Shown piece by piece: positions 30,852 through 43,314 of a stretch of DNA of 64,000 nt (the stretch's first letter is position 1; each line of letters starts with the position of its first letter). The DNA is from Pycnopodia helianthoides (lineage: Eukaryota > Echinodermata > Asteroidea > Forcipulatida > Asteriidae), in the NCBI GenBank assembly GCA_032158295.1, contig CM063246.1, forward strand, positions 21,962,135-22,026,134, read 5' to 3'. A program made the translations under genes and the position numbers. The notes beneath the pieces were generated by a model. The model had not been told where the DNA came from and searched no databases. It saw only the letters and a list, made by a program, of their open reading frames with translations.

Positions 30852-33300
30852 GAGTGATGAAAGAAGTGAAGACATTTTTGTGCTCGTATGACAAAATACA
30901 ATATGTCGGAGAGCAACCAATGTGCTAAAAAACTATACCCATTATCCCATGTGGTTTTTGTATTAACTATTCAATTGTTGATTCTTTGGTGTTGTTGTCA
31001 TTTCTCATTTGAAACGATGTTGGCTGCAAAAGTTGACGTTTCATACACAAACACAGAGAGAGAAAAATACCAAGAGCAAAAACGCACGAGAGACCGCTTG
31101 TGTTTCCAGAATGAAAATTACAGAAAATCACATGGGGTAATCTTGTGTGTGCATATCATGTTCAAGTCGGTGGTTGAGTGATATTTACCTCCTCATATGT
31201 ACCCACTGTAAACAGTTTCCACCCACAGTTATAAAAAAAACATGTTTGACACGAGGCCATAAGCCATCGGTACCTTTTTTTATTTAAATATTAAAAACAG
31301 ATGTTGTATGTATAATTTCCGGGCACGTATGTGAAATTTGTGGTCAGTGATTAGCCTGCAATTATTTCGAGTTTGAGAACCTTAACTGAATTTATTTTTT
31401 TTTTTATAAAAGAAAATTACTAAGTATGACATTACAATACGGTACGATCAGGGAGGGAGGGGGGGTATAACGTGAACTTAGTGCTGCTGTGAATCCAGGA
31501 CATTGCATTCAGTTAGACTTGACAAAAACATGAAAGTAATTTTGAAGCCTTTTTGTTTTGCTCAAAAAAGAAAAGGAAAAAAAACAAATGCATTCAGACA
31601 CCAAACTGGCTTCAATTACCTGTATATACACCTGATGTCAAAATATTTGTTAAAAGAATGTCAAACTGAGATATATTTTTTTACCGATGGGAAATATTTG
31701 TTTCCAATTTTTGACAAGTGATTTGATATTAATACACACATGACGAAAACTTTGAATTTGTGTTATGAGGCACCCAGGGATTTTGCTGACCACCATTTTC
31801 GCATACGTTCCCTTTGATTACAGCTTTAATATCTAGGAAACTGTTCAGTGAAGTGGTGAGACTTTTTATCTATTCTCTGTGTGGATGAAAATACTGTATT
31901 CTGATAGACAGAATGTATGACAATGACTACGTCGATGTTGACAACAACAACAAAATGAACCGATGCAATTTATTTAGCCCAGGGCGGATTCTGTGGGTGT
32001 AAATTTGACAGTTTGAACAAGCTGGAGAAATTTTACCAGCGTGTAGTGCAACACTTATTATGAGCTAGTCGGGTGCGAATCCAGGGTGAGGGAAAAGGGC
32101 CGGCACTGAACGATGGCATTGTTATATTAGAAGATGGGGAACATGTCCCCTTCTCCACCCAAGGCCTCGATCTACCACCTCACTAAAAAAAAATAGGTGG
32201 GAGGACAGCAATAAAATGAACTTACATAAAAGTGTGCGGTCTAAGTTCACATGCATGGTTTGGTGAAAAGGGAGGGCTGTGCCACTTGCCCCTCTTGACC
32301 CCCCTGGATAGGTGCCAATTGTAACCTGACTAATGTATAAATTCAGTGGAGTGAGTGTGATGTTATCAGTAGACCTTTATCACGCTTTTTTCCTCCCATA
32401 GTTAATACTTGTGTCGAAACCGAGGCCAGCAGTGTATTAGGCTGGCCCATTCCTGTGTATTGACTATGAAGCGCAAACATTGCAATGGCGCAAAGGGGGA
32501 CCCGACATAATGGCTGCAACGCTATCAAGGTCTACACCGTTTCATAAGTTAATTATTAGAGGAAAACATTAATTGTCAGTCTAAATGGACAACAATTTTT
32601 GTGTATACTTATCGCGACATTCCGTATCTCACAAGCAATTTGTATTCCATGCTTGGCTAGTTTTGAAATTCAATGGAACTGAAACTGATAGTTAAAAAGA
32701 AACGTCACTTGAGCATCGCCGGCCTTTGGAAACGGACAATTGCCCTTTGACCCCACAAAAGGTCAAACTATTGTGACGTCGTAGTCTGTACCAAGTGCGT
32801 GACTTGATCGTTTAAAACTAACAGGCACATTGTCTCCATAACAATTTTGACTGATGATTTTGACTGTAAATTTTCTGTAAAGAGTTTACAAATCTTGTCT
32901 ATAAGAATCAGTTGTGTTAGAGTAGATTTAGAATACTAGTTTATATAGTAGAACGGAGGAAAGGAGATATTTTGATGGGTTTTTGCATCATCTTAATGAG
33001 TAAAAAAAATGTTAACTTTAATGGTGTTTCAAGTGTGAATTTTGAATTCAGTGTATCTTTCCTATTGAAGCTTGTAAGATTTCGAAGAAACAAATTATGT
33101 GCTGCAAAGCTTTGTCTATGTTTTAAGCAATTTAAGCCAAAATTTATGATGCAGCTATAGGTTTTGTCTTGACATCAGGAGGATAATAAACTGAGTGAGC
33201 AGTCTTCAGGAATTAAAAGGAATTGCACTTCATTTGTTATTAGTGACTACGAAGTTTACGTGTTTACGTTAATGTGAATAAATTAGTCGCCCAGAAACTA
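30852..33300. other. intergenic downstream of Maf
   Basis: AT-rich with no repeat family or exon recognised. Short frames near 30888-31181 and 32972-33160 have no motifs. A poly-G run lies near 31451. Confidence 0.4.
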
Positions 33301-33429
33301 GGGCTCGATTTCACGAAGCAGTCGGTATTACCACACAGTAAATGTATTGTGACATTACACTTTGCTTTAATTAGCAATTAAGATGATTCGCAGTTAAGCT
33401 CAATTTAGCTTTTTTGTGAAATCGAGCCC
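33301..33429. mobile_element. foldback MITE related to family E
   Basis: Inverted ends GGGCTCGATTTCACGAAGC and TTTTGTGAAATCGAGCCC enclose a short AT-rich core. It is shorter than the main family (about 129 bp), and ATTTCA(T/C) is common to both. Confidence 0.7.
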
Positions 33430-33662
33430 AAGGGTGATGGGAGCAGGGCTCAAGCCTTGCGTCTCCCCGTTGCCCTCCTATACTCCTAGATAAACTAGGA
33501 TTTGCTTGGTTTTCGCAATTCAAACGTCTTCTTTATATAATTTGTAGACGGTTAACAGGTATACACACTGCACTTTGAAATGGTTTCTCTTGTTAAATAT
33601 AAAGCCCTCTCCCCTTAGTACTCCTAGCTATCACTGCACTTTAAAAAATACCAAGGTCAGAA

Positions 33663-33862
33663 TGGATCCGGATTTCGGGTCCAGGGGGGGGGGGGCAGCC
33701 AACGGGTCATGCTGACCCGAAAGTAGCTTTTTTTATGGGATTTTAATTTGGACTGTGCATTATTTCTGGGTCATTTTGACACAGATTGCGGGTCATACCT
33801 GACCAAGAAATGGGTCAGCCCCCACGGGACCAGGATCTGGGATACGGCTCAACCCTGACCCG
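33663..33862. mobile_element. GACCC/GGGTC-rich repeat element, copy 1
   Basis: Contains repeated GGGTCATGCTGACCCG, GGGTCATTTTGACACAGATT, GGGTCATACCTGACC and AGAAATGGGTCAGCCCC. Similar phrases in similar order occur at 62905-63128. Ends are not defined. Confidence 0.55.
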
Positions 33863-34269
33863 GAAGTTTTACAGGTGTGTGAAGGGTGATCACGTGATAA
33901 TATAGGGCCCGGTTCCATGCTCAGTAGATATAGACCCTACACCGACAGACGGCTGGATCAACCGGTCCCAATCCATGTGAAACATTATCTTATTGTTTAC
34001 GTCAAAATCGAACATGTCAAAAGTTTAATAGTGCCCATGCGGGGAGGACATCCACATTTTTGAGTCTACTCCCAGAATGGACTTGACCCCCCCAACCCCA
34101 GTCAATCATTCCCCGTGCCCCTGTAATTTCATTTTTCTATTACCCGCTAAAGTTGGGTATCCCCGTCATAAACATATAATTGTTTATTTGTGTTATTTTT
34201 TTGTTCACGGGGGTTCAACAGTTCAATGTCAAATCGCGACAAGCGTGACAGTCGGAAATATGTAATACT
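33863..34269. other. intergenic, no recognised feature
   Basis: Nothing coding or repetitive recognised. Confidence 0.4.
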
Positions 34270-34462
34270 GGGCCCAATTTCATAGAGCTACTTAAGCACA
34301 AAAAGTAGCTAAGCACAACATAATTATGCTTACCAGAATAAGGTTACCAGCCAAACTGCCATGCCACATGTACAATTTGTGACTGGTATCTGCTCATTTC
34401 TGCTGAGCAGAAAAATTTTAAGCAATTTTTTTCTGCTTAAGCAGCTCTTTGAAATTGGACCC
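34270..34462. mobile_element. foldback MITE, family E copy 3
   Basis: Inverted ends GGGCCCAATTTCATAGAGCT and GCTCTTTGAAATTGGACCC, with the standard body (AAGTAGCTAAGCACAACA, TTATGCTTACCAGAATAAGG, TGCTGAGCAGAAA). Confidence 0.85.
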
Positions 34463-34463
34463 T

Positions 34464-34757
34464 GGGCCCAATTTCATAAAGCTGTTTACCGGTAAGCAAA
34501 TTTTTGTGCTTACTGTAGCAGAAAAATGTGCGTAAGCATAAGCGTATTTCACCAAGATTTCTGAAGTTAGCAGAAAATTTCTTGGCGCGCATGCACGTTC
34601 ACCATGGATTTGCATTGTTATGTCACTTGTGTGCTAAACGCGGGTTAGCCAGCATTTACCCTTGCTTACGGTAAACAGCTTTATGAAATAGAAATTCTGC
34701 TAAGGGACGCTCCGTAAGCACAAAACGGCTGCTTACATGTTTTATGAAATTGGGCCC
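34464..34757. mobile_element. foldback MITE, family E subtype with longer body
   Basis: It starts one base after copy 3 with GGGCCCAATTTCATAAAGCT and ends ATGAAATTGGGCCC. An inner inverted pair (AAAGCTGTTTACCGGTAAGC and GCTTACGGTAAACAGCTTT) ends near 34690, followed by a second arm, so this is probably a composite or nested element. Confidence 0.75.
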
Positions 34758-35826
34758 TGGTCATCATATAAAAACATGCTTCATGCGGCAGCTAACATGC
34801 AATGTCAAGTAAAGCTGGTGGCTAAAAAAGTGTGATGCACCTTTGGTTAAAATGCTTTCATACAAGCACCCAGTATTTCATTCAAACTAAAACGTTTAAA
34901 TACATTTGAACAAACATAGAGCTCCAAAGTGTTTCATTTCGTCGTGTTTGCCCTCAAGAAGGACGAAACGAAAAGTTATCCGGAGAAAGGGCGTAAGCAA
35001 TTATTGATGTGCAAAATTGCGCTTTAAGACAACTTGAGTGAAAGTTTGATCGGCTTTCTACTATTCATAAAGTCATCTTAGGAAGGTTAACTTCTGCATG
35101 GGAAATGGGCAAACAGCTCCTTATGGGAGTAATTCGGGCAACAAAAATGTAACATTAATGCCATCAGTTTAGTCAGAGAAGCCATTTTGTTGCTTACGGC
35201 CTCTTGTGACTAAAAAAGAAGTACTCCGTAGGCCCGGAAGATGGGCGTGGAGCCTTACGCCCCTCTGCGGGCACACGACGATTTCACAATACAGCTTTTG
35301 TTTTGGTGGGGAAAAAAACAGCAACACAATAATCACGTTGAAACCCTATACCACTGGAAAACGGTTTGTCCTGTTTGTCTGCGATGCTGTCATGCTACAT
35401 TTTGCACAAATCATGACAGTGTACAAATGATGTAACCGTTGTATCGTGTCTTACTAAAAAAAGTGACCACCCAGTAAGTTCTCACTTTTTGCTATAGTTA
35501 AAGGAGTTTACAAAATTAGTAAACAAATATTGGTAAATGTAAATTGTACTTTATCAAAGGGAAGAGGCAAGTAAAAACAAAAGTATTTTATCGCTAGAAA
35601 ATAGCTGAAACTTTGTGAATTTGTTTGTTTGATTTGACAAAGTAACTGACTATCCACTTATCATAATACCCACAACACATTTCACCCCTCCCCTTTCCTC
35701 GTGTTACGATCAATGCTGTTTAACATTGTAGGTTGAGTCAGACATGACCAAAGCATATAGATACCTAGGTAATATATAAGAACTCAACTAAATCTACTAT
35801 TAAACAGTGATTGGAGCATGCACCAA
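34758..35826. other. intergenic, no recognised feature
   Basis: No gene or repeat signal recognised. Confidence 0.4.
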
Positions 35827-36014
35827 GGCCCAATTTCATAGAGCTGCTTAAGCAGAGAATAATGCTGAGCAACTTTCTTCTAAGCACAAACAAGCAAGAT
35901 ATCATTCACAGATTGTACATAATGGTACTCTGGCTAGTAACCTTGTTCTGGTAAGCAACATTTTGTTGTGCTTAGCTATTTTTTGTGCTTAAGCAACTCT
36001 ATGAAATTGGGCCC
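35827..36014. mobile_element. foldback MITE, family E copy 4
   Basis: Inverted ends GGCCCAATTTCATAGAGCTG and CTCTATGAAATTGGGCCC with the usual internal blocks. Confidence 0.85.
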
Positions 36015-36826
36015 TGGTCGTAAGGCTGCAACTTTTGGCTTCTGCAAATCGCAGATTAATGAAGGTCGTGGCTTTTATAGGGCGGTGTCACATGACGTAA
36101 TAATATTTACAGGCAACCAGTTCAAGGCAATCTCCAAGAACAATATGAAATACAAAATTTACATTTTAATTTTACACATACGCAAATAGAAAGACGCTTT
36201 TTTAAAACTTATTTTCTTGTGCTTGTGATTTTTAAGTTGCCTGTAAAAATTGCCCTGTATTATAAAGATAGTTAGGGATTTTTTTTTAAATACGGTCTAA
36301 TTATAGACAAAAGACGGTCTAATAATGTGTCCTGTATCGTTTGTTGACTTCCAACATAGGGCATTTTGAGTAGGCCTATACTAGGTCCCGGAAAATGGTG
36401 AAACTTTACTCACAGGGATTGTGTGTGTGTGGGGGTAACCCCCGAAAGTATACATTTTATTCCACCGTCATTCTGTCAGCTTTGCACTGAGCTATAGTCA
36501 AACTTAAACTTGCTGAATCTTGGTTGATTCAAGATAATAAAAAAAGTGAACATTACGAGCCAAGCTCATCTCTTAGTTACTCCGTTGTCTCCTGTAAACT
36601 ATTCATGGAACCTCTTTAAAACCACTTTTTTCAAGCTGGCGTGATCGGCCGTGACGTCCTGGAAAATTAACCCCGTTGCGGCCCAAATTGGGCTAAACTG
36701 AGATGTTGCGCGAAAGTGACGTCAACAGCCAAGGCCAGATGGAGAAGGTGCCAAAAGGTAAAGGAAGACCGGTGCTCTTTTTACACCAAGTGAAGGAAAA
36801 GAAAGAAATGAAAGAATTACATTCCT
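36015..36826. other. intergenic, with CRE palindrome
   Basis: TGACGTCA at 36718-36725 and a small palindrome GCCCAAATTGGGC near 36681. No gene recognised. Confidence 0.4.
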
Positions 36827-37192
36827 TTAAAGAGAGGCTACGTTACTTGGATGACGGGGATGGCTGATGTAAATGCCTAAGTGGATGGGGCTATTTGTGC
36901 AACAGCAGATGTTGGTAGCTTTTTCGAAACTAAAATAGTACTTGGGAAGATTTTGAGGGTTGTGGTAAAGTCCTTCCTCTAGAAAAGTTAACAAAATGTC
37001 CCACACATCTTTGTCAAAGCTTTTTCCTCCCCAGGGATGAGATTGATGCTGCAAGGCAAATGGTCTGGTCCGTTTCATAGATTGGGCACCAGCGCTATGG
37101 CCACATACTCCGCACAGGGCACCAGACAAAGATGGCTGAAAAGTTGATTCCAAGGGGCCATGATCACCGAGGTCCTCCAACTGGGTCAACAT
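36827..37192 (-). CDS. unrecognised ORF, 121 codons
   Basis: ATG-started minus-strand frame. The composition is protein-like (GALCGVCGHSAG, WGGKSFDKDVWDILLTFLEE, GLYHNPQNLPKYYF) and not low complexity, but I recognise no family. It has no clear promoter or neighbour gene, and an ORF of this size can arise by chance in 64 kb. It could be a decayed exon or transposon piece. Confidence 0.2.
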   Translation of the reverse strand: MLTQLEDLGDHGPLESTFQPSLSGALCGVCGHSAGAQSMKRTRPFALQHQSHPWGGKSFDKDVWDILLTFLEEGLYHNPQNLPKYYFSFEKATNICCCTNSPIHLGIYISHPRHPSNVASL

Positions 37193-37405
37193 GTAATTGC
37201 ATTACACTTTCTGATCACGCGTTCCTTTCACTTGCGAAATTCACCCAAATGGTTTAAGCTGAGAACGGATTAACTGAAATTACAGGTGGGACCCCTGTGT
37301 ATCTGGTGAACTGTGTGACACCGGATATGATAGGGGGACAAAATGTTTCTAATGAAACATGACATGTGTTAAAAGATCTGCCAAAAGGGGAACATTTTTA
37401 TCAAC

Positions 37406-38292
37406 GGGCTGGATGAGGGTTGGATGCGGGCTGGATGCGGACTGGATGAGGGCTGGATGCGGGCTGGGAGATGCGGACTGGATGAGGGCTGGATGAGAGC
37501 TGGATGCGGACTGGATGCGGACTGGATGAGGGCTGGATGAGAGCTGGATGCGGACTGGATGAGGGCTGGATGAGGGCTGGATGAGGGCTGGATGCGGACT
37601 GGATGAGGGCTGGATGAGGGCTGGATGGGATGGGTGCTGGATGAGGGCTGGATGCGGATGGGTGCTGGATGCGGACTGGATGAGGGCTGGATGAGGGCTG
37701 GATGCGGACTGGATGCGGACTGGGTGAGGGCTGGATGAGGGCTGGATGCGGACTGGATGAGGGCTGGATGAGGGCTGGATGCGGGCTGGATGAGGCTGGA
37801 TGAAGGTTGGATGAAGGCTGGATGCGGACTGGATGCGGACTGGATGAGGGCTGGATGAGGGCTGGATGCAGAATGGTGGCTGGATGCGGACTGGATGGGC
37901 TGGATGAGGGCTGGATGCGGCTGGATGCGGACTGGGTGAGGCTGGATGAGGGCTGGATGCAGGCTGGATGCGGACTGGATGAGGGCTGGATGAGGGCTGG
38001 ATGCGGATGGATGCGGGACTGGATGAGGGCTGGATGGGCTGGATGGACTGGATGCGGATGAGGCTGGATGCGGACTGATGAGGGCTGGATGGGGCTGGAT
38101 GCGGCTGGATGGGACTGGAGAGGCTGGATGAGGCTGGATGGGGCTGGATGCAGGCTGGATGCGGGTAGGTGGATAGGCGGATGGCAGGTATGCGGCGCGG
38201 CGGATGCGGTGGGCTCGGATGCGGCTGGGTGGCTGGATGCGGCCTGGATGCAGGCTGGATGCAGGCTGGATGCGGGCTGGATGAGGGCTGGA
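37406..38292. repeat. 11-bp minisatellite, about 80 copies
   Basis: Units CTGGATGAGGG and CTGGATGCGGA alternate irregularly. Because 11 is not a multiple of three, every minus frame yields the same 11-residue repeat (PSSSPHPALIQ type). This gives two overlapping minus-strand frames over 340 codons and WMRTGCGLDEG-type plus frames. None is supported as a gene. The plus strand is G-rich. Confidence 0.9.
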
Positions 38293-38661
38293 ATTTAGAA
38301 AGTCTCTTGGCTGGAGATTCAAGACACTCATTCTCTGCGTCTGCTCCATTGCCTTTATAGTTTCCCCCAAAATACCGTAGGGAAATCTTAAACACCTCAA
38401 GGAGGTTTTTCATAAGTTTGAACGAGGGCATTAATAAAACATTACAAGTCCATGCCCCTGAAAACATGCCAACCAGCGATTCTCCTTATCAGAACTGATG
38501 GGGTAAAGCCCCTCTTCTCAGTCTGACGGTGAGTGCCTTTAAAGAGGGCCGGTCATGCATTAATCCCTCTCCTGTCTTTCTCACTCCCAACCCGTCATTA
38601 TTATAACGACCTGCAGGCACAATACATCGACACGTTATGGTTTAGGTTCGTCTTCGGTCCT
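38293..38661. other. flank of minisatellite, no recognised feature
   Basis: Nothing recognised. Confidence 0.4.
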
Positions 38662-39110
38662 CGGTTCATAATTACAACAGGGAGCTGTGTTATAGTAGAG
38701 CGTCTGAACCAGGTTTTTTGTTTAGTTACCCATGAGAAACCCACCCCTTACTTTCGTCCTCCAAACACCGTTAAATTCAAAAGTCTCACAGGACCAGCCG
38801 TTCGTCATTATGACAGGGGAGGTGTGCTTTTCACGAACTGGGGGTTCTCCTGCCTCTGGTCAAACCCCTCCTCTTCCCTTCCTTCAAACACAGTTACATC
38901 CAATTGTCCACAGGATCAGTCGTTCATCATCATGACAGGAGAGGTGTGTTTTTCAGAACCGTCTGAACTGGGGGTTCTCTGCCCCTCGTCAAACCCCTCC
39001 TAGTCTACTTTTCCTTCAAACACAGTTATGGTCATATCAACATGTCGACATGATCACTCGTTCGTCGTTATGACAGGGGGTGTCTGTGGTTTGCCTGAAC
39101 CAAGGGTCTT
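38662..39110. repeat. tandem repeat, about 3.3 units of 120-140 bp
   Basis: Units begin GTTCGTCATTATGACAGGGG (38800), GTTCATCATCATGACAGGAG (38921) and GTTCGTCGTTATGACAGGGG (39059), with a more diverged first unit from 38662. Each contains GGGGGTTCTC and TCAAACCCCTCC followed by TTCCTTCAAACACAGTTA. Confidence 0.75.
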
Positions 39111-40951
39111 AAGAGGCCCCACCCACCTCCAATCCAATAACCAATTGCCCCAATATGGGCGGGACAACGGGCAGGACAACTGACAACAACCTAAGCTCAG
39201 TAATCATCACACCATAATTATACGAAGGAGGAAGGGTGGGGGCGTGGTTTTCAGTCTCCCAGTACATGTCCCAGAAAACATTGAACCTTCCAAGATAATG
39301 TACGGTATCCTGGGACAGTTGGGTACCCAATCTCTCCTTCTCCATAGCCTCTTGCCATATACTAAATAAGTTTTGAGCATTTTTTGAGTGACAGGGTGAT
39401 TTTGTCCTAGAAAAATATGAACCATTCGGGGGTGCCCTGTGTCTTTCGTAACAGCATCCGGGGACTTTGGAGCAGAAAATACTTGCCGTCAATACGGAGT
39501 ATGCAAGACTATACACCCCAGCGGACCTTTACCAAGAGATTGCCGGGGTAGCAAGTAAGTACGGTCGTACACGCAATCTGGATTCTTGATTTATACGGGC
39601 TCGCCTGGGAGCTGGCATGCATCAGCCGGCCTAAGATGGGGTCGCTCAAAGTCCCTCACCGTCGTAGGAGAATCACTCCAACAGCTGGTGGAAATATGGG
39701 ATTCCGTTCATGCATGCTGCACAATATAACATTCCTCAGGTGTCTACGGCCTTGCCGTGGTCACCTTCGGTATGATTGTGCGTAAGCAAACGGTTGGGGG
39801 GGGGGGGATGAGCATGTAGTAACTGGATGGGTTTTCATTGAACGCCATAACATGTCACGATCAGAGGGGATGATGACAATTATGAGAATAATGGGCTACA
39901 CAGACGTGACTGTCGGCAAGCAGGCTGTTGGGGCTGTTTGTTTGTTTGTTTGTTTTTTTGTCTGCCTACCACGGTGTGGTGAACAAATCATGAGATTCGC
40001 TTAAAAAAAAAACCCAACCCGAATCGTGGATTTTCATGAAACATTTCCCTAAAAAAAAGGGGGGGGGGGTAACATTGAACGTCAATTGCTCAACCGCAAC
40101 GTAAATGCATTTTGACAATGGTTGCCAATCACATTAATGTAACGAAAACAGTCTGCTCAGCAGAGAGAGAGACAACTAGTCTGGTCCCTTTTTTGTGTAA
40201 TATAGCATACGGGGCGTACGACAAAGACGTCAGGGAACGTGACTGTGGTGAAGGTCCACCATGCATGGCCGAGGTATCTTTTAAGGTCATGGCCTTGTCC
40301 CCATTCACGACCTGTCAGGAGTCAGGACCCCTCTGCCAGTCTAGGAGGTGAAGTGACCACGAGGAAACTCCCTACCCCTCAATACACACGCCTTATGGTC
40401 ATTCCCAAGCTATATGGAGACCCAAGTCAAAATGTAATACACAGATACGACAAACAACTGATAAAGTAGGTCACTTTAGTGAACTTCAAACTGGACCATG
40501 AGACAAACAGCCATTTAATGCCGCCAAAGTCTTCGTCAACTTCACCACATGCAAAAACCATAATTAAATTTGATTCTCACGACGCAGTACACAATGATAA
40601 ATGGGTGGGGGAATTATTTTACTCCAAGGCCTCGGATTGGGTGCATCATTTGGACTGCAACAATTACAGCATGGCTGCACCGAAGGGAAAATCACAACAG
40701 CATCTGTTTACAACACGTTCTATGTATAATAACAGTGTATTTATACGCTCGAGAAGAACAAGTTCAAAATTGCAAATTTTATAGTTCAAGCCACAATGTT
40801 AAAAGTAAATTGCCGTACACTTCAATATTCGAAACACATGGAGGTTTTAACGTAGTATAGTTTGGGTCAATTCACGTGAACTGACAAACCCGCAGTATGG
40901 TTCGACTCAAACTATTCGGGCTAAATGGGCATGCCCCCCCCCCCAAAAAAA

Positions 40952-40954
<3 letters not shown>
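39111..40954. other. intergenic, no recognised gene
   Basis: Poly-G runs near 39798 and 40064, and (GTTT)n near 39938. Short frames have no motifs. Confidence 0.4.
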
Positions 40955-41039
<85 letters not shown>

Positions 41040-41095
41040 AGGGAGGAGGAGGGAGGGAGGGAGGGAGGGAGGAGGGAGGAGGGAGAGGGAGAGGG
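40955..41095. repeat. GA then GGGA simple repeat
   Basis: Pure purine plus strand: (GA)n to about 41033, then (GGGA/GGA)n. It is preceded by poly-C and poly-A. Long polypurine tracts of this kind can form triplex DNA. Arg/Glu open frames here are artefacts. Confidence 0.95.
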
Positions 41096-42932
41096 TGGAG
41101 CTATTCAAAACAAAGGGGTTGCTGTATACTAATTGACTTCAATTCACCGTTGGGGTGTTAAATATGGGCTTCGTTTTCAACCAAATTTTTCCGGTCTTTG
41201 AAAGATCTGCCGATATCCCAACATTCATCCCGCAACGACCTATTCGAGAGAAAAAGGCGGTGTGTTATTTAATGTTCCTACTGAACTATATATGACAGTA
41301 ACGAACAAACACATGAAGGATTTGTCGAGTCGAACAGAGGACCCCCCCCCCCTTCACCAACCCGCCATTCCAGCACACTTCTCCAGTTTAAATTTTGATA
41401 ATTAGACAAATACACAAACAGCCCTCGTCCAGAGACAACTCATCCGCACTTGTTTCATCCGATTATCAAAATCATGCAAATTCAACATTTTGGATAGAGC
41501 TCTGCTGTTAGACTCAGTGCAGCGGGCGTCGGGCGCAATCATGTGCGCCACACCTGGTCCAACTTAAACTGACAAATCAAATTGCTGCATTCACGTGACT
41601 CTGGAGAAGTACCACTCAATCAAAAACATTGCGTTTAATGGCGTAGATAATAAATGCTATATTTCATTCCCGGTTTCCGAGGACCTACATTTTGTGACAG
41701 CTAAACAACTACCTGCACACACGTTTGTCCTGCGCACAGAAGAAGAAAAAATCCCCGGTTAATCATTCATTCAGATCACGAAAACAAGCTGCCAGCAAAA
41801 AACAAAAACAACAACAACAACAACTACCCCAAAACAACAACAACACTATATGCAATGCGTATTGTTTCTTTGAACTTTTAGAACAATTTTCTAAGTAATA
41901 TTACTAGCTCAGATGTGAGAAATGTAACCCTGTGCCCAGACCTGTGTGCCGTTTGCAAAGAAACTCAATTGGACAGCTGATCTATAGATCGCCATGATCG
42001 CTCCTCTCCGCCCAGGAGGATAAATGACTGCCTGGGACGAGTTCGGAACGGATAAACAGGCAGGTTCACATCTCGTAAACCTCGTTTTGTGTTCACTTCG
42101 AAATCTTGTGAACAATTCACATTGTTTTAATCAACGGTGACATTATCACTGGCAATCTTTTTAACTGGGAATTTGGGTACAATTTCAACGATGCTATATT
42201 TTGAGTAGATCAGACAAGTGCCAACCACAGTCGTCCCAATTTGATTTCTGTATCATCCCCTGCTGATTTTATACGTTTGCTTTGCACAAAACAACGGCTC
42301 ACTGCATGGCATTCTTGTTTAAGTTGTCCAGCTTAATAGTGTTTACTGTTTATCTCAAACCTGAAACTGAGAGTTTTATAGAGGAATGGTCGAATTAATT
42401 CTATATTTGTTCCCTCAACAAAACCACAAACCCATTTTCACCATGGAAATCTGTACAGAGTCCTGGTATGTAATGGCGGTTAGAACAATGGTTCCCATTG
42501 TAATATGGCGGACTAGCTTCCCCTTCAGCCTCGATTTGGGATAACATAGAATGGTATTTGAGGAAGTGGCCTCGTTGGAGTTGCAATAATAAAACAGGAC
42601 AACAAGTGACAACATGCCGATAAAACATTGTGAATGAATGCATGGTCTTCGGAAGGGTTCAACTTTGATTCGGTACCTGTAGGTAACTCACTTTCGCTAT
42701 TAAAACAAACGGAACATGCAGGAACTACAAAACAATCAGCATGGTATTATCGTGTGCCCTTGGGACTGTTTACAAATATTATGAAAACGCACTGTGTGAG
42801 TTACAACTGTAGCACGTTCTTCTTCGCGGTAGGGGAGGGAATGTGTTTGCGAGGAGTACATTTTTGTTGCCACTCTTGTCTAATCCATTCTGTTTTTAAA
42901 AACACACATCTTTAATTTAAAAAAAAAATCCT
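41096..42932. other. intergenic, no recognised gene
   Basis: (CAA)n near 41800-41845 and poly-C near 41341. No gene or MITE recognised. Confidence 0.4.
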
Positions 42933-43314
42933 TTAAAGGGAAGGTACACGATTGGTAATCACTCTAAACATTAATGGCAATAAAAACTGACTTAGAAATA
43001 CAGCAGCTTTTCAATAGCATAAAGCATTGTGAGAAGTATATCAATTCAAAATAATGTGAATATGGAAAAATATGTCAGTGTTTATCCCCCAAAATTCGAA
43101 TCTGAGAAACGTTTCTGTCAGATCGTGTATTCCTATTAGGGATTATTCATAATGCGTGGACATTATTCGCTGCGGATTTTGGCGATATTTCAAAAACGCG
43201 ACCACCTTTTGAAATGAAATTTTCACAGGTTAGTTTTATTGTATAGAATCTACATTTACATAGGATTAAAACAATCAAACGGTCCCCAAAACCAAAGGTA
43301 TACTTTCCCTTTGA
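42933..43314 (+). mobile_element. TTAA-flanked MITE, family C
   Basis: Begins TTAAAGGGAAGGTACACGATTGG and ends CCAAAGGTATACTTTCCCT followed by TTGA. The interior shares AAAGCATTGTGAGAAG and GAAATTTTCACAGGTT with family B but has different ends. Confidence 0.75.

Noticed and set aside
37349..38467. 372- and 343-codon minus-strand frames rich in Ser/Pro/His
   Set aside because: Both come from the 11-bp minisatellite, which gives the same peptide cycle in every frame. No unique coding segment or splice evidence.
40872..41161. Arg/Glu-rich and Ser/Leu-rich frames
   Set aside because: Produced by the GA/GGGA simple repeat.
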